11,879 bases of DNA from Bacteroidetes bacterium UBA1952 (GCA_002336725.1 DDEO01000008.1:1-11879); one strand, 5' to 3'; positions 1 through 7,239 are shown, counted from the stretch's first letter. Numbers and translations are program-made. The notes: generated by a model from the letters alone, not told the origin.

Positions 1-32
1 AGGCGTACGTCTTCCCGCGTACGTTATCCGTC

Positions 33-92
33 ATGGCGGCACGGAATCAATTCAGCACAAGCTCCGCCTGTACTGAACTCGATTCCGTCCAT
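33..92. repeat. Imperfect inverted repeat (REP-like pair)
   Basis: Four bases at 33-36 pair with 89-92, eight at 41-48 (ACGGAATC) pair with 81-88, and five at 51-55 pair with 73-77. The stem has a four-base bulge and a small internal loop, and the hairpin loop is 17 bases (56-72). The two arms resemble one unit of about 25 bases, built around CTGAA and GATTCCGT, in opposite orientations, as in paired REP elements. No gene can be read through it. Its family assignment is inference. Confidence 0.6.
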
Positions 93-185
93 AATGGGTA
101 TATCGTTTTATCCCCCGAAAGGGAATAATACGGTCGCTGACAGGATGGCCGGTAACCGGAGTGCTTGCTGGCTCCCATCCTTTTG

Positions 186-217
186 TTTGGGGAAAGCTCA
201 GGCGGAAACTATTTTTG
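186..217 (+). promoter_or_regulatory. Bacteroidota-type promoter for the methyltransferase
   Basis: TTTG at 186-189 is followed after 20 bases by TATTTTTG at 210-217, an exact match to the Bacteroidota -7 consensus TAnnTTTG with a -33 TTTG box. Transcription would begin near 222-224 and give a leader of about 25 bases to the ATG at 249. Because it lies downstream of the possible TTG start at 165, it supports 249 as the real start. Confidence 0.65.
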
Positions 218-231
218 TCCATTGCCCCGCC

Positions 232-241
232 TTTCCGGAAA
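232..241. repeat. TTTCCGGAAA palindrome copy
   Basis: One of 12 perfect ten-base copies in the window, placed between the promoter and the start codon of the methyltransferase. The octamer core TTCCGGAA occurs at 233, 703, 725, 944, 1174, 2224, 3589, 3644, 4426, 5480, 5994, 6401, 7180, 7254, 9644, 9761, 9892 and 10513 (first base of each core). Confidence 0.9.
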
Positions 242-248
242 CTTTTTC

Positions 249-899
249 ATGAGCGTTTTCTCCTTCGCAACTCCCAAATATAAATTTCTTAGAAAAGCCG
301 TTGGCAATGCGCCGTTCCGGCTTCTGGATGTTGGCTCCGGCAATCACTCGCCCACCAAAACCACAGCCCTCTTCCCCAACTGCGAGTATCACGGCATGGA
401 CCAGACGCTTGATTATGGATACAGCGAAGCAGATAGGGCAATCATGAAAGGATTTTATGACAACGACCTCACGAAGCTCGATTTTACCTCCCTCCCGGAT
501 GCCTATTTCGATTTTATCATGATGGCGCACATCATCGAACACCTGCACAATGGCGATGAGGTTATCACTGAATTATCCAAAAAACTCAAACCGGGCGGAC
601 ACATTTATATAGAATACCCCGGGGCGCAGAGCAAAAAGTTGCCTTCCATGCGGGGCTCGCTCAATTTCCACGACGACAAAACCCATGTGCGCGTTTACAG
701 CGTTCCGGAATTAAACGCACTGCTTTCCGGAAACGGATTTCAGGTTCTTTCGTCCGGCACCCGCCGGAGCTGGCCGTATGTCTTTGCCACTCCTGCCCGT
801 GCGCTTCAATCCCTCGCAAAAAACGGCTACATTGCCGGTAATGTATTCTGGGATTTGCTGGGATTTGCCGAGTATGTGTATGCCCAAAAAGAGCGATAA
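249..899 (+). CDS. Class I SAM-dependent methyltransferase
   Basis: The 216-residue protein has the class I Rossmann methyltransferase layout. Motif I is LLDVGSGN at residues 25-32, which binds S-adenosylmethionine. The acidic strand-2 region follows, then FDFIMMAHIIEHLH at 88-100, the 'DxIxxxxxxEHL' signature of Methyltransf_11/23-type enzymes, and a 'LKPGGHIYIEYP' strand at 113-124. The substrate cannot be read from the sequence; relatives act on small molecules, lipids, sugars or quinones. The frame is open from a TTG at 165, but the ATG at 249 is chosen because the promoter (186-217) lies between the two and the extra 28 residues are not methyltransferase-like. It is transcribed alone and converges with ccmF. 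Two TTCCGGAA octamers lie inside the gene (703, 725). Confidence 0.85.
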   Translation: MSVFSFATPKYKFLRKAVGNAPFRLLDVGSGNHSPTKTTALFPNCEYHGMDQTLDYGYSEADRAIMKGFYDNDLTKLDFTSLPDAYFDFIMMAHIIEHLHNGDEVITELSKKLKPGGHIYIEYPGAQSKKLPSMRGSLNFHDDKTHVRVYSVPELNALLSGNGFQVLSSGTRRSWPYVFATPARALQSLAKNGYIAGNVFWDLLGFAEYVYAQKER

Positions 900-942
900 T
901 GCTCCGGCTTTGCTGCCAAAAACACGCCTCTTTCTGTATGTT

Positions 943-959
943 TTTCCGGAAATTTCCGG
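943..959. repeat. Double TTTCCGGAAA-TTTCCGG palindrome
   Basis: A full TTTCCGGAAA (943-952) is followed directly by TTTCCGG (953-959), so CCGGAAATTTCCGG at 946-959 is also a perfect 14-base palindrome. It lies in the 119-base gap between the convergent methyltransferase and ccmF genes. It could fold in transcripts from either side, but no T-tract follows, so I do not call it a terminator. Confidence 0.85.
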
Positions 960-1018
960 CGCATCGCTTTGGATGCCTCGCAAAAACGGCTATCGGCATC
1001 GGCTCGCGTCCTTTCGCG

Positions 1019-3493
1019 CTATGCCCCGCGCCGCCGCTTGTGCGCCCAAAGCGTTAGCAAAAAGCCCAGCACCATCACAATCGTTCCGAGCCACACGAGG
1101 TTGATCATCGGAAACAAAATGGCTTTCAGGACGATGAACTTGCGGGTCGGATCTTCTTCGCGGATTTCAAAATTTCCGGAACCGGTTTCCGGGTCCACAT
1201 TCGTCAGCGCCAGGCTCACCCGCAGGCTTTGCACCGTGTCCGGCACATTGTCGGCAACACGACCGCGCACGTAGAAAATGGGCCGCAGGCTGTCCACTTT
1301 CCCTTCGAGCGTAAAGACATCTATATGTGCCGAGAGGGCCACATCACCTTGCTGTGAAGCATAGCGCGAAGCATCCACCCGGCCATCAAAACCCCGGAAA
1401 ACGAGAAAGGCTTTCGACATAAAAAGCGTGTCGTTGGGCTTGAGCAACATCCGGCGCAGCCCGGCGGTATCGCCTTCTTTTTCCGGCCTGCTCACGCTCG
1501 CCACGTAGGTAAACACGTCGCGGTCCCAGTAGTGCTTCGAGTCGGGGTTGGCAATGATGCCTTCCTGCCCTTTCGGATTGACAAACGCATCGGGATAGAG
1601 GCTGAAACGCTCTACCGCTTTATTCGTCTTGGGGTCGAGGCGCTGATAATCCACGCGGTAAAAAGTGCGCGGGTCTTTGGCATCGGCGCTGTCGCCGCGA
1701 TAAGTGGCAAAATAATCGCCCATTGCCACCGGCACTTCCTTATACATCAATACATTCTCGCGGCTTTCCCTGGCGTTTTCGGCGGCATCTTTTCCAAAAT
1801 CGAGGTTGATACCGAGCGTGTTCAGCGAGATGATTTCTTTGTTGAAAGAAGAAAACAGAATGCCGAGCAGCAGGATGCCAAAGCCCAGATGCGTCATGGC
1901 CGCGCCTTTTTTCAGCAATCCTTTCCCACCTACAAAAAACGCATAATAGAGGCTGCCCATCACCGTCCACGAAGCCGCAGTGAGGAGCAGGATATAAGCC
2001 AGCGTATCGGCGCGGAACGGAATGTGTTGCCAGAAGCCGAGGCCCAGAGCCAGCAGCACCGAGAGCACACCGGTAATGAGCCAGTGGCGGCGAACGACGG
2101 CAGGATTGGTGGTGCGGTATTTCAAAAACAGCGTACTCGCGCTGAGGAAACCAATGATAATAGCCACCCACACCTGCACACTGTTATAGTGGGCAATCGG
2201 CTCGACGGGCGGGGCAATGTCTTTTCCGGAAATCCACTTCGCCAGCGGTGCCCAAACGGGGATAGACGTAGAAACGATGATTTGCGCAGCAGAAATCAGC
2301 AACACAAAAGCGCCGATAAACATCCAGAATTCGCGCGTCAGGAAGGGTTCTTCGCCTACCGGCTTGGGCAGTTGCTTGCGGCGCTTCAGCCAGGCCGCCA
2401 GCAACACCACGCCAACCGAAAGCAACACCACCAGCAGATGCCATTTGATGGAAGCGCCCTCGCCGGTGAAGGCGTGAACCGAGGAGTCGCCGAGGATGCC
2501 GGTGCGCGTCAGGAAGGTGGAATACCACACCAACACATAGGTAATGCCCAGCAGCAGCACCGTAGCGCCGAAGCTGCGCCCCGTAGCGCGGAACACGACA
2601 GCCGTGTGCAATCCCGCCACAAGCGTCAGCCAGGGCACGAGCGAGGCGTTCTCGACCGGATCCCAGGCCCAGTAGCCGCCAAAGTTGAGCGATTCATAAG
2701 CCCATGCGCCGCCCATCATGATGCCCAGCCCCAGCGCCGCGCCGGCAAAAAGGCTCCAGCCGATAAGCGGTTTGAGGAAGGTTTTATACTCGCCTTTCCA
2801 GAGGGCCGCCAGCAGGAAGGCAAAGGGGAAAAGCGTGGATGCAAAACCGAGGAACAAGACCGGCGGGTGAATCACCATCCAGTAGTTTTGCAGCAGTGGG
2901 TTGAGGCCATTGCCGTCTTTAACGAATTCGAGGTAATTGGGCTGCGAGAAAATGGGCGCACCGGCCATCGCGTCGCGCAGGAGCATAAACGGTGTCTTGC
3001 CGATCTGAATATCCGGCCCGAAGTGGAAGCCCAGCACAAAGCTCATCAGCGCGGCCTGCACCAGCGCAATGACGACCATCGTTCGCGATTCCAGCGCCCG
3101 GCCTTTCCACATCACAAAGAACGAAAGCACACAATGCCAGAAGGCCCAGAGCAGGAAAGAACCCTGCTGCCCTTCCCAAAAACAGCTCAGGAGGTATTTG
3201 CTCGGCAACGACCGGCTCGAATGCTCCCAGGCGTAGTGATACTCGAAAAGGTGATTGGAAATGATGTAATAAAGCGCCATAAAAACGCTTACGACAGATA
3301 GGCTGTGCAGCACAAAACTGCCGCGTCCGAGGCGCAACCAACTGCGTTGCCCGTCGGGTTGCGGGTTTTTCTCGGCCCGCACGGCCTGCCAGTAGCTGAA
3401 GGCGCTGAAGAGCGCGGCCACAAAGCCCAGGATGACACTAAAATGGCCCAGTTTTCCGGGCAGGAGGTGTTCGCCGATAAAGTTTGGTTCCAA
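1019..3493 (-). CDS. ccmF: Cytochrome c biogenesis protein CcmF/CcsA (haem lyase subunit)
   Basis: This 824-residue polytopic membrane protein belongs to the haem-handling CcmF/CcsA family, which attaches haem to apocytochrome c on the outer face of the inner membrane. The tryptophan-rich WWD domain lies at about 264-289 and contains WAWDPVENASLVPWL. Four histidines match the haem ligands known in E. coli CcmF: His209 (HPPVLFLG), His296 (GLHTA), His340 (SSVHAF) and His535 (THLG). After about 550 comes a periplasmic region of roughly 240 residues, then a last membrane helix near 790-818 and an RRR-rich tail. It is longer than E. coli CcmF (about 650 aa), as is common in Bacteroidota. The start is a TTG at 3493: an in-frame stop lies at 3527-3529, no ATG or GTG lies between, and the N-terminus (IGEHLLPGKLGH) is the conserved one. 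No other ccm gene is in the window. Confidence 0.93.
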   Translation of the reverse strand: MEPNFIGEHLLPGKLGHFSVILGFVAALFSAFSYWQAVRAEKNPQPDGQRSWLRLGRGSFVLHSLSVVSVFMALYYIISNHLFEYHYAWEHSSRSLPSKYLLSCFWEGQQGSFLLWAFWHCVLSFFVMWKGRALESRTMVVIALVQAALMSFVLGFHFGPDIQIGKTPFMLLRDAMAGAPIFSQPNYLEFVKDGNGLNPLLQNYWMVIHPPVLFLGFASTLFPFAFLLAALWKGEYKTFLKPLIGWSLFAGAALGLGIMMGGAWAYESLNFGGYWAWDPVENASLVPWLTLVAGLHTAVVFRATGRSFGATVLLLGITYVLVWYSTFLTRTGILGDSSVHAFTGEGASIKWHLLVVLLSVGVVLLAAWLKRRKQLPKPVGEEPFLTREFWMFIGAFVLLISAAQIIVSTSIPVWAPLAKWISGKDIAPPVEPIAHYNSVQVWVAIIIGFLSASTLFLKYRTTNPAVVRRHWLITGVLSVLLALGLGFWQHIPFRADTLAYILLLTAASWTVMGSLYYAFFVGGKGLLKKGAAMTHLGFGILLLGILFSSFNKEIISLNTLGINLDFGKDAAENARESRENVLMYKEVPVAMGDYFATYRGDSADAKDPRTFYRVDYQRLDPKTNKAVERFSLYPDAFVNPKGQEGIIANPDSKHYWDRDVFTYVASVSRPEKEGDTAGLRRMLLKPNDTLFMSKAFLVFRGFDGRVDASRYASQQGDVALSAHIDVFTLEGKVDSLRPIFYVRGRVADNVPDTVQSLRVSLALTNVDPETGSGNFEIREEDPTRKFIVLKAILFPMINLVWLGTIVMVLGFLLTLWAHKRRRGA

Positions 3494-3584
3494 GACGTGC
3501 GCAGGTTTCGGTTTGCGGCCGCGAAATTACCGCTTCAAAGCCGCATAAAGGGTTAAAGCAGGCGGCGCTACGGTGCAGGGCGTT

Positions 3585-3600
3585 TCTTTTCCGGAAAAGA
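3585..3600. repeat. 16-base palindrome TCTTTTCCGGAAAAGA
   Basis: A TTTCCGGAAA copy extended to a perfect 16-base palindrome, upstream of ccmF. A second core copy (TTCCGGAA, 3644-3651) follows 55 bases further on in the same 248-base spacer. Confidence 0.9.
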
Positions 3601-3682
3601 CTTCTGTGGGCAGGCACTTTTTGCCGGCAAGCACGCGGCAGGTTTCCGGAAGGCGCGCAGGCCGGGGAATGCAGCGACAACA

Positions 3683-3713
3683 AAAAGCCGCTCCTTTGAA
3701 AGAAGCGGCTTTT
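3683..3713 (-). terminator. Rho-independent terminator of the YtxH-like gene
   Basis: A perfect 10-bp stem (AAAAGCCGCT, 3683-3692, with 3704-3713) encloses an 11-base loop. Read on the minus strand the stem ends in a run of Ts (3682-3686), 30 bases beyond the stop codon of the gene at 3742. A-T pairs on both sides could also give weak termination on the plus strand. Confidence 0.85.
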
Positions 3714-3741
3714 CTTGGAGAGGGGGCGAATAAATGACGGA

Positions 3742-3927
3742 TCAGGCCATTGCGTTATCTGCTTTTTCCTCCTCCCGATTGCGGTACTGGTCGTACTGAT
3801 TTTTCAGTTTATCGCCGAGGCTGGAAGCTTTTTGAGTCAGGTTCTGACGTACTTCGTTCCCTTTTTTGGTATTAAAGAGATAGTATGCAGCACCTGCTGC
3901 GGCGAGAGCGAGCCATTTCTTGTTCAT
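3742..3927 (-). CDS. Small YtxH-like single-pass membrane protein
   Basis: A 61-residue protein. Residues 4-18 (KWLALAAAGAAYYLF) form one short membrane helix. It is followed by a charged, probably helical tail (KKGNEVRQNLTQKASSLGDKLKNQYDQYRN) with heptad-like spacing and a very acidic/basic end. This is the layout of the YtxH-domain small proteins common in Bacteroidota, often tied to envelope stress, though their function is not established. The ATG at 3927 is preferred: upstream in-frame sequence reaches 4014 but reads as Pro/His/Cys-rich non-gene sequence. It has its own terminator at 3683-3713. Transcription might continue into ccmF, but the terminator argues against that. The family assignment rests on layout, not on a strong motif. 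Confidence 0.7.
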   Translation of the reverse strand: MNKKWLALAAAGAAYYLFNTKKGNEVRQNLTQKASSLGDKLKNQYDQYRNREEEKADNAMA

Positions 3928-4000
3928 GAGAATTGAGGGGATTTTATGCTCTGGAGCCTTACAATATTCGTGCCAGCCACAGTCGGCATCCGGGTGGGGA

Positions 4001-4008
4001 TAAATTTG
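4001..4008 (+). promoter_or_regulatory. Possible -7 box (TAAATTTG) for the histidine kinase
   Basis: An exact TAnnTTTG match about 96 bases before the kinase start. I see no TTG or TTTG at the expected distance upstream, so this is only a weak candidate. A one-mismatch alternative, TATCTTAG, lies at 4055-4062. Confidence 0.3.
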
Positions 4009-4104
4009 CGGCACAATTTCCGGGGCGATGCCCTTCGCTTGCCGGTTTTTACTCTATCTTAGTTCTGGATTAAAGGCGTGTTTTATGCTTAAATATTTGT
4101 CGCG

Positions 4105-5823
4105 TTGAAAAGATTTCTATTTATAATTATTTGGTTTCTGGGTAATGTTGTCCCCGCGTGTGCGCAAAAGGCCGACCTGTTTCGCTATATCGACAGTATT
4201 TCTACCAAAGATTATAACCGGACTTTTGCCCTTTGCGACAGCCTTTTAAAAGAAAAACCAACGCCCAGGGAAGAAGGAATTCTACATCGTATCTGGGGAA
4301 GGGCTTTATATTTCAATGGTCAATATGACAAAGCGGCGCAGCAATTCGCGGTCTCTATTAATGGCCTGCAATCCATAAATCAGGAGCAGGAAATGGGCCT
4401 GACGCTCCTGGAACAGGGCAAACTTTTCCGGAAAATAAAGATGTTTGAAGAAGCGCACAATGTTTATCGCCGCGCAGAGCGCCTCTTCAGCCGCCTCGGC
4501 GATTCGCTCAATCTGGCTTCCGTGTGGAACGAATGGGGCAGTGCCTATGAGATGCAGCACGATTACCCGCAGGCGCGCCGCCTCTTCCAGAAATCGCTAC
4601 AAACAAAGGAAAGCCTGAATGACAGCGTTGGCATTGCCTACGCCCACAGCTTCCTTTCGTCGAGCGAACTGGGCCTCCGCAATTACGAAGCAGCGACCAG
4701 CCACGGCCTCTATGCGCTGCATATTTTTGAAAAACTGGGCGACCCGTTTTCGGTAGCCATTCAAAGTGCCGACCTGGCAACGCTTTTCCAGAAGAAAAAG
4801 GAATACCCGGCTGCCCTGCTGTATTTGCGGCGCAGCGACAGCCTCGCCAGACTTTGGGATTATAAGGAGCTGCGCGCCGAAAACTACCTCCGGCGGGCCG
4901 CCCTCTACCGGCAGATGGGATATTGCGATTCGGCCTTTGCCCTGCGCGAGCAGTATGCCCTTTTACGCGATAGCATTTTTACGGAAAACTCCCAGAAAAT
5001 AACCGCCGAGCTGAATGCCCGCTATGCACTGGCCGAAAAAGACGCGGCATTGCTCAAACAGGAAAAGGAAAAAGAGCGATCCACCTTTGCCGCCCTGTTC
5101 ACCGGCCTGCTGCTGCTGTCGCTGGGAATTGTCAGTTTCTTCGTCATCCGCAACCAAAGGCTGCGCAACCGGGCGCTGGTGCGCGAGCATTTCTTCAAAG
5201 AAGAACTGGCCCAAAAAGAAAGCGAAAAACGGCTGGCCGAGCAGCGCAACCATATCTCCCGCGAACTGCATGATAATATTGGTGCCTATCTCACCTTTAT
5301 TTCTTCCTCCATCGATAGGATTGAATCGCCCCGGCTACGCGCCAACGAGAAAATCAGAACCGTAAAGGAACTGACCCAGGAGACCATCACCGAGCTTCGC
5401 AAAACCGTCTGGCTGCTCAATAAACCGGCGCTATCGGCCTTCGACTGGCAGCTCAAACTGCGGGAATACTACCGCCGGTTTCCGGAAGTCGCCATCAGCG
5501 CCACGCCTGCCACAGAGGGCGTTCAGATGACTTCCGGGCAAGCCACCCATCTGTTCCGCATTGTGCAGGAAGCGATAAACAACGCACTGAAATATGCGGG
5601 CGCTTCGGCAATTGAGGTAAGCGTGGATTTTGACGGACAACATCTGTTGATAGCCGTGCGCGACAACGGCAGGGGATTCGACCCGAAGGAAGTTTCGCAG
5701 GGCTTTGGCATGACCACCATGCGGCAACGCACCGAAACGCTGGGCGGTGTCTTTGAATTGAAAAGCACACCGGGAGCCGGAACCCTGATGCGACTGGAAT
5801 TGCCCTTCGCCGATGGTGCGTAG
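4105..5823 (+). CDS. TPR-containing sensor histidine kinase (HisKA_3 class)
   Basis: A 572-residue membrane histidine kinase. Residues 1-21 are a signal peptide (MKRFLFIIIWFLGNVVPACA-Q). Residues 25-290 are helical repeats of the tetratricopeptide type, seen as recurring A/Y/L-rich pairs such as GSAYEMQHDYPQARRLFQKS. A coiled stretch at 300-328 leads to one membrane helix (330-348). The dimerisation/phosphoacceptor segment is HISRELHDNIGAYL with His389, typical of HisKA_3 kinases partnered with NarL/LuxR-type regulators. The ATPase domain shows an N box (EAINNALKY, Asn492/493), a G1 box DNGRGF (520-525) and a G2 box GFGMTTMRQR (533-542), so it looks active. The start is a TTG at 4105; an in-frame stop at 4090-4092 leaves no longer choice. 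No response regulator lies in the window, so its partner is elsewhere. The sensed signal is unknown. Confidence 0.92.
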   Translation: MKRFLFIIIWFLGNVVPACAQKADLFRYIDSISTKDYNRTFALCDSLLKEKPTPREEGILHRIWGRALYFNGQYDKAAQQFAVSINGLQSINQEQEMGLTLLEQGKLFRKIKMFEEAHNVYRRAERLFSRLGDSLNLASVWNEWGSAYEMQHDYPQARRLFQKSLQTKESLNDSVGIAYAHSFLSSSELGLRNYEAATSHGLYALHIFEKLGDPFSVAIQSADLATLFQKKKEYPAALLYLRRSDSLARLWDYKELRAENYLRRAALYRQMGYCDSAFALREQYALLRDSIFTENSQKITAELNARYALAEKDAALLKQEKEKERSTFAALFTGLLLLSLGIVSFFVIRNQRLRNRALVREHFFKEELAQKESEKRLAEQRNHISRELHDNIGAYLTFISSSIDRIESPRLRANEKIRTVKELTQETITELRKTVWLLNKPALSAFDWQLKLREYYRRFPEVAISATPATEGVQMTSGQATHLFRIVQEAINNALKYAGASAIEVSVDFDGQHLLIAVRDNGRGFDPKEVSQGFGMTTMRQRTETLGGVFELKSTPGAGTLMRLELPFADGA

Positions 5824-5883
5824 CACAGACAAAAAGAAACGGCATTACAAATGGGTGCAGGACAGATTGCATCTCCGGCAAAA

Positions 5884-5910
5884 TCTCGCAGAGACGCAGC
5901 GGCGCAGAGA
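5884..5910. repeat. CGCAGAGACGCAG-type tandem repeat
   Basis: Three near-copies of a roughly nine-base unit, CGCAGAGA / CGCAGCGG / CGCAGAGA, lie in the gap after the kinase gene. From memory, similar CTCTGCGTCTCTGCG strings occur as scattered intergenic repeats in many bacteria, including Bacteroidota. Right after it, AGCCGCT (5914-5920) and AGCGGCT (5938-5944) form a 7-bp stem with a 17-base loop that could weakly end kinase transcription, though no T-tract follows. Confidence 0.55.
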
Positions 5911-5992
5911 AAAAGCCGCTGCTATCTCAGCCCGGTAAGCGGCTGATGCGCCGCTGTTTAAAAAGGGGTTTCCCAAACCCTGGCATTATTGT

Positions 5993-6002
5993 TTTCCGGA
6001 AA
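5993..6002. repeat. TTTCCGGAAA palindrome copy
   Basis: A full ten-base copy 28 bases before the start codon of the glycine-zipper gene, in a position that would fall in its leader or core promoter. Confidence 0.9.
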
Positions 6003-6030
6003 TCCGGTATTGAAAAACCCCCGTTTCCTC

Positions 6031-6339
6031 ATGAAAAACAAAATTATCATTGCCCTGATGTGCCTGGGCCTGACGACCGGCACCGTTACCCTTTCGCACG
6101 ATGCCACGGCGCAAACCCGCGTGAAGGTGAAGAAGAAAGGCTGGAGCAAGAAGGCCAAAGGCGCTGTCTTGGGCGGCGTAGGCGGCGCCGTTATTGGCGG
6201 CGCGGTAGGCGGCGGCAAAGGCGCAGCTATTGGTGCCGCAGCCGGCGCGGGCGGTGGCTATCTCTATGGCCGCCATCGCACCAAAAAGAAGGGCGACCAT
6301 CGCCGCACCGTCATCAAAACGAAAAAGGTAGTTCGTTAG
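6031..6339 (+). CDS. Secreted glycine-zipper protein
   Basis: A 102-residue protein with an N-terminal signal peptide (1-28, ending DATAQ). A very basic stretch follows (RVKVKKKGWSKKAKG), then a glycine-zipper core at 44-80 of repeated G-x-x-x-G and small residues (AVLGGVGGAVIGGAVGGG and AAIGAAAGAGGG), then a basic tail rich in Lys and Arg. Glycine-zipper domains of this kind (YMGG-like, Gly-zipper_2) insert into or pack against membranes. The basic flanks could bind acidic polymers such as lipopolysaccharide or nucleic acid. The ATG at 6031 is chosen over an in-frame TTG at 5989, which would put 14 non-signal residues in front of the signal peptide. It has its own terminator at 6358-6387. 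The cellular role is unknown. Confidence 0.8.
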   Translation: MKNKIIIALMCLGLTTGTVTLSHDATAQTRVKVKKKGWSKKAKGAVLGGVGGAVIGGAVGGGKGAAIGAAAGAGGGYLYGRHRTKKKGDHRRTVIKTKKVVR

Positions 6340-6357
6340 AAAAAAGGCTTCCCCACC

Positions 6358-6387
6358 GCCCGCAATCCAAAGTTGCGGGCTTTTTTT
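6358..6387 (+). terminator. Rho-independent terminator of the glycine-zipper gene
   Basis: GCCCGCAA (6358-6365) pairs perfectly with TTGCGGGC (6373-6380) across a seven-base loop and is followed by seven Ts (6381-6387). It begins 19 bases after the stop codon. Confidence 0.93.
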
Positions 6388-6398
6388 GTGCAGCAATC

Positions 6399-6410
6399 AT
6401 TTCCGGAAAT
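6399..6410. repeat. 12-base palindrome ATTTCCGGAAAT
   Basis: A TTTCCGGAAA copy extended by one base on each side, 12 bases beyond the T-tract of the preceding terminator and about 53 bases before the cmk start. Confidence 0.9.
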
Positions 6411-6450
6411 CTGGCCTTGCCGGGAGGCTACAAGCCTTGGCTCGTTGTTA

Positions 6451-6458
6451 TATCTTTG
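6451..6458 (+). promoter_or_regulatory. -7 promoter box (TATCTTTG) of cmk
   Basis: An exact TAnnTTTG match that ends only four bases before the cmk ATG. Transcription would start at or next to the start codon, giving a leaderless or nearly leaderless mRNA. I see no clear -33 TTTG at the expected distance. Confidence 0.45.
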
Positions 6459-6462
6459 CTTC

Positions 6463-7167
6463 ATGCAGCAGCCACGTATTAAAATCGCCATAGACGGGTT
6501 TTCTTCCTGCGGAAAAAGTACCCTCGCCCGACAGCTCGCCCGCAAACTGCGATATACTTATATCGACAGTGGTGCTATGTACCGGGCCATCACGCTGTAT
6601 TTTTTGCGCAATGGCATCCATCTGGATGAACCCGCGCAAATTGCGCAGGCACTCACGGAAATTGAAATGGATGTGTTTCCCACGCCGCAGGGACAGGAAG
6701 AGATCCTGCTCAACGGCGAAAATGTAACCCATCTTATCCGCGAAATGCTCGTGGCCGAAAAGGTAAGCGAAGTGGCGGCATTGAAAGAAGTGCGGGCGTT
6801 TGCCGTGGCACAGCAGAAAGCCCTCTCGCGGAGCGGCGGCGTGGTGATGGATGGCCGCGATATTGGAACGGTTGTTTTTCCGGATGCGGAACTCAAGATT
6901 TTTATGACCGCCGACCCGGAAATACGGGTGATTCGGCGTTTCCACGAACTGGAAATCAAAAATGCCGCCATCACGCTTCACGAAGTAAAGAGAAATCTGG
7001 AATTGCGCGATTATATCGATGCCAACCGCGAGGAAAGCCCCTTGCGCAAAGCCGACGACGCGCGTGTCCTCGACAACTCCAACCTCACCGAAGAAGAGCA
7101 ACTGAAAATTGCCCTTCAATGGAGCCAGGAAGCCATTGCCGAAAAGACCGGCACGGCGGTTGCTTAA
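6463..7167 (+). CDS. cmk: Cytidylate kinase
   Basis: A 234-residue (d)CMP kinase, which transfers phosphate from ATP to CMP or dCMP in cytoplasmic pyrimidine nucleotide synthesis. The P-loop is GFSSCGKST (12-20), a variant of the usual GPSGSGKST. YIDSGAMYRA (33-42) is the nucleotide-monophosphate site signature. VVMDGRDIGTVVFPDAELKIF (127-147) is the highly conserved Cmk block, with the basic lid and LRDYIDANREESPL (181-194) after it. Length and motif order match bacterial Cmk of about 225 residues. The ATG at 6463 is chosen because the P-loop then sits at the usual distance from the N-terminus; earlier in-frame starts (6373) would extend over the preceding terminator. It converges with the thiolase gene across a shared terminator. 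Confidence 0.96.
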   Translation: MQQPRIKIAIDGFSSCGKSTLARQLARKLRYTYIDSGAMYRAITLYFLRNGIHLDEPAQIAQALTEIEMDVFPTPQGQEEILLNGENVTHLIREMLVAEKVSEVAALKEVRAFAVAQQKALSRSGGVVMDGRDIGTVVFPDAELKIFMTADPEIRVIRRFHELEIKNAAITLHEVKRNLELRDYIDANREESPLRKADDARVLDNSNLTEEEQLKIALQWSQEAIAEKTGTAVA

Positions 7168-7239
7168 ACAGCGCCTGATTTCCGGAAAAAGGGGCAGCGT
7201 TTGCGTCCTGTTTTTCATCTTCAACACCCTTCAAAACAA

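Noticed and set aside
165..248. Upstream TTG start of the methyltransferase
   Set aside because: A good promoter (186-217) lies between this TTG and the ATG at 249, so the extension would not be transcribed.
1..248. tRNA or other structured RNA gene in the first 248 bases
   Set aside because: There is a hairpin, but no cloverleaf, no T-arm consensus and no other recognisable RNA family.
1532..3301. A 589-codon open frame on the plus strand opposite ccmF
   Set aside because: Its protein is Arg/His/Gln-rich with no membrane or domain pattern, and the minus strand has a clear CcmF with all haem-ligand histidines. It is a by-product of the codon pattern of ccmF.
3928..4014. Longer start of the YtxH-like gene
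   Set aside because: The extra 29 residues do not fit a small membrane protein with an N-terminal helix; the ATG at 3927 puts MNKKW directly before the membrane segment.
6448..7227. A 259-codon minus-strand frame opposite cmk
   Set aside because: It shadows the well-supported cmk gene and crosses the terminator region.
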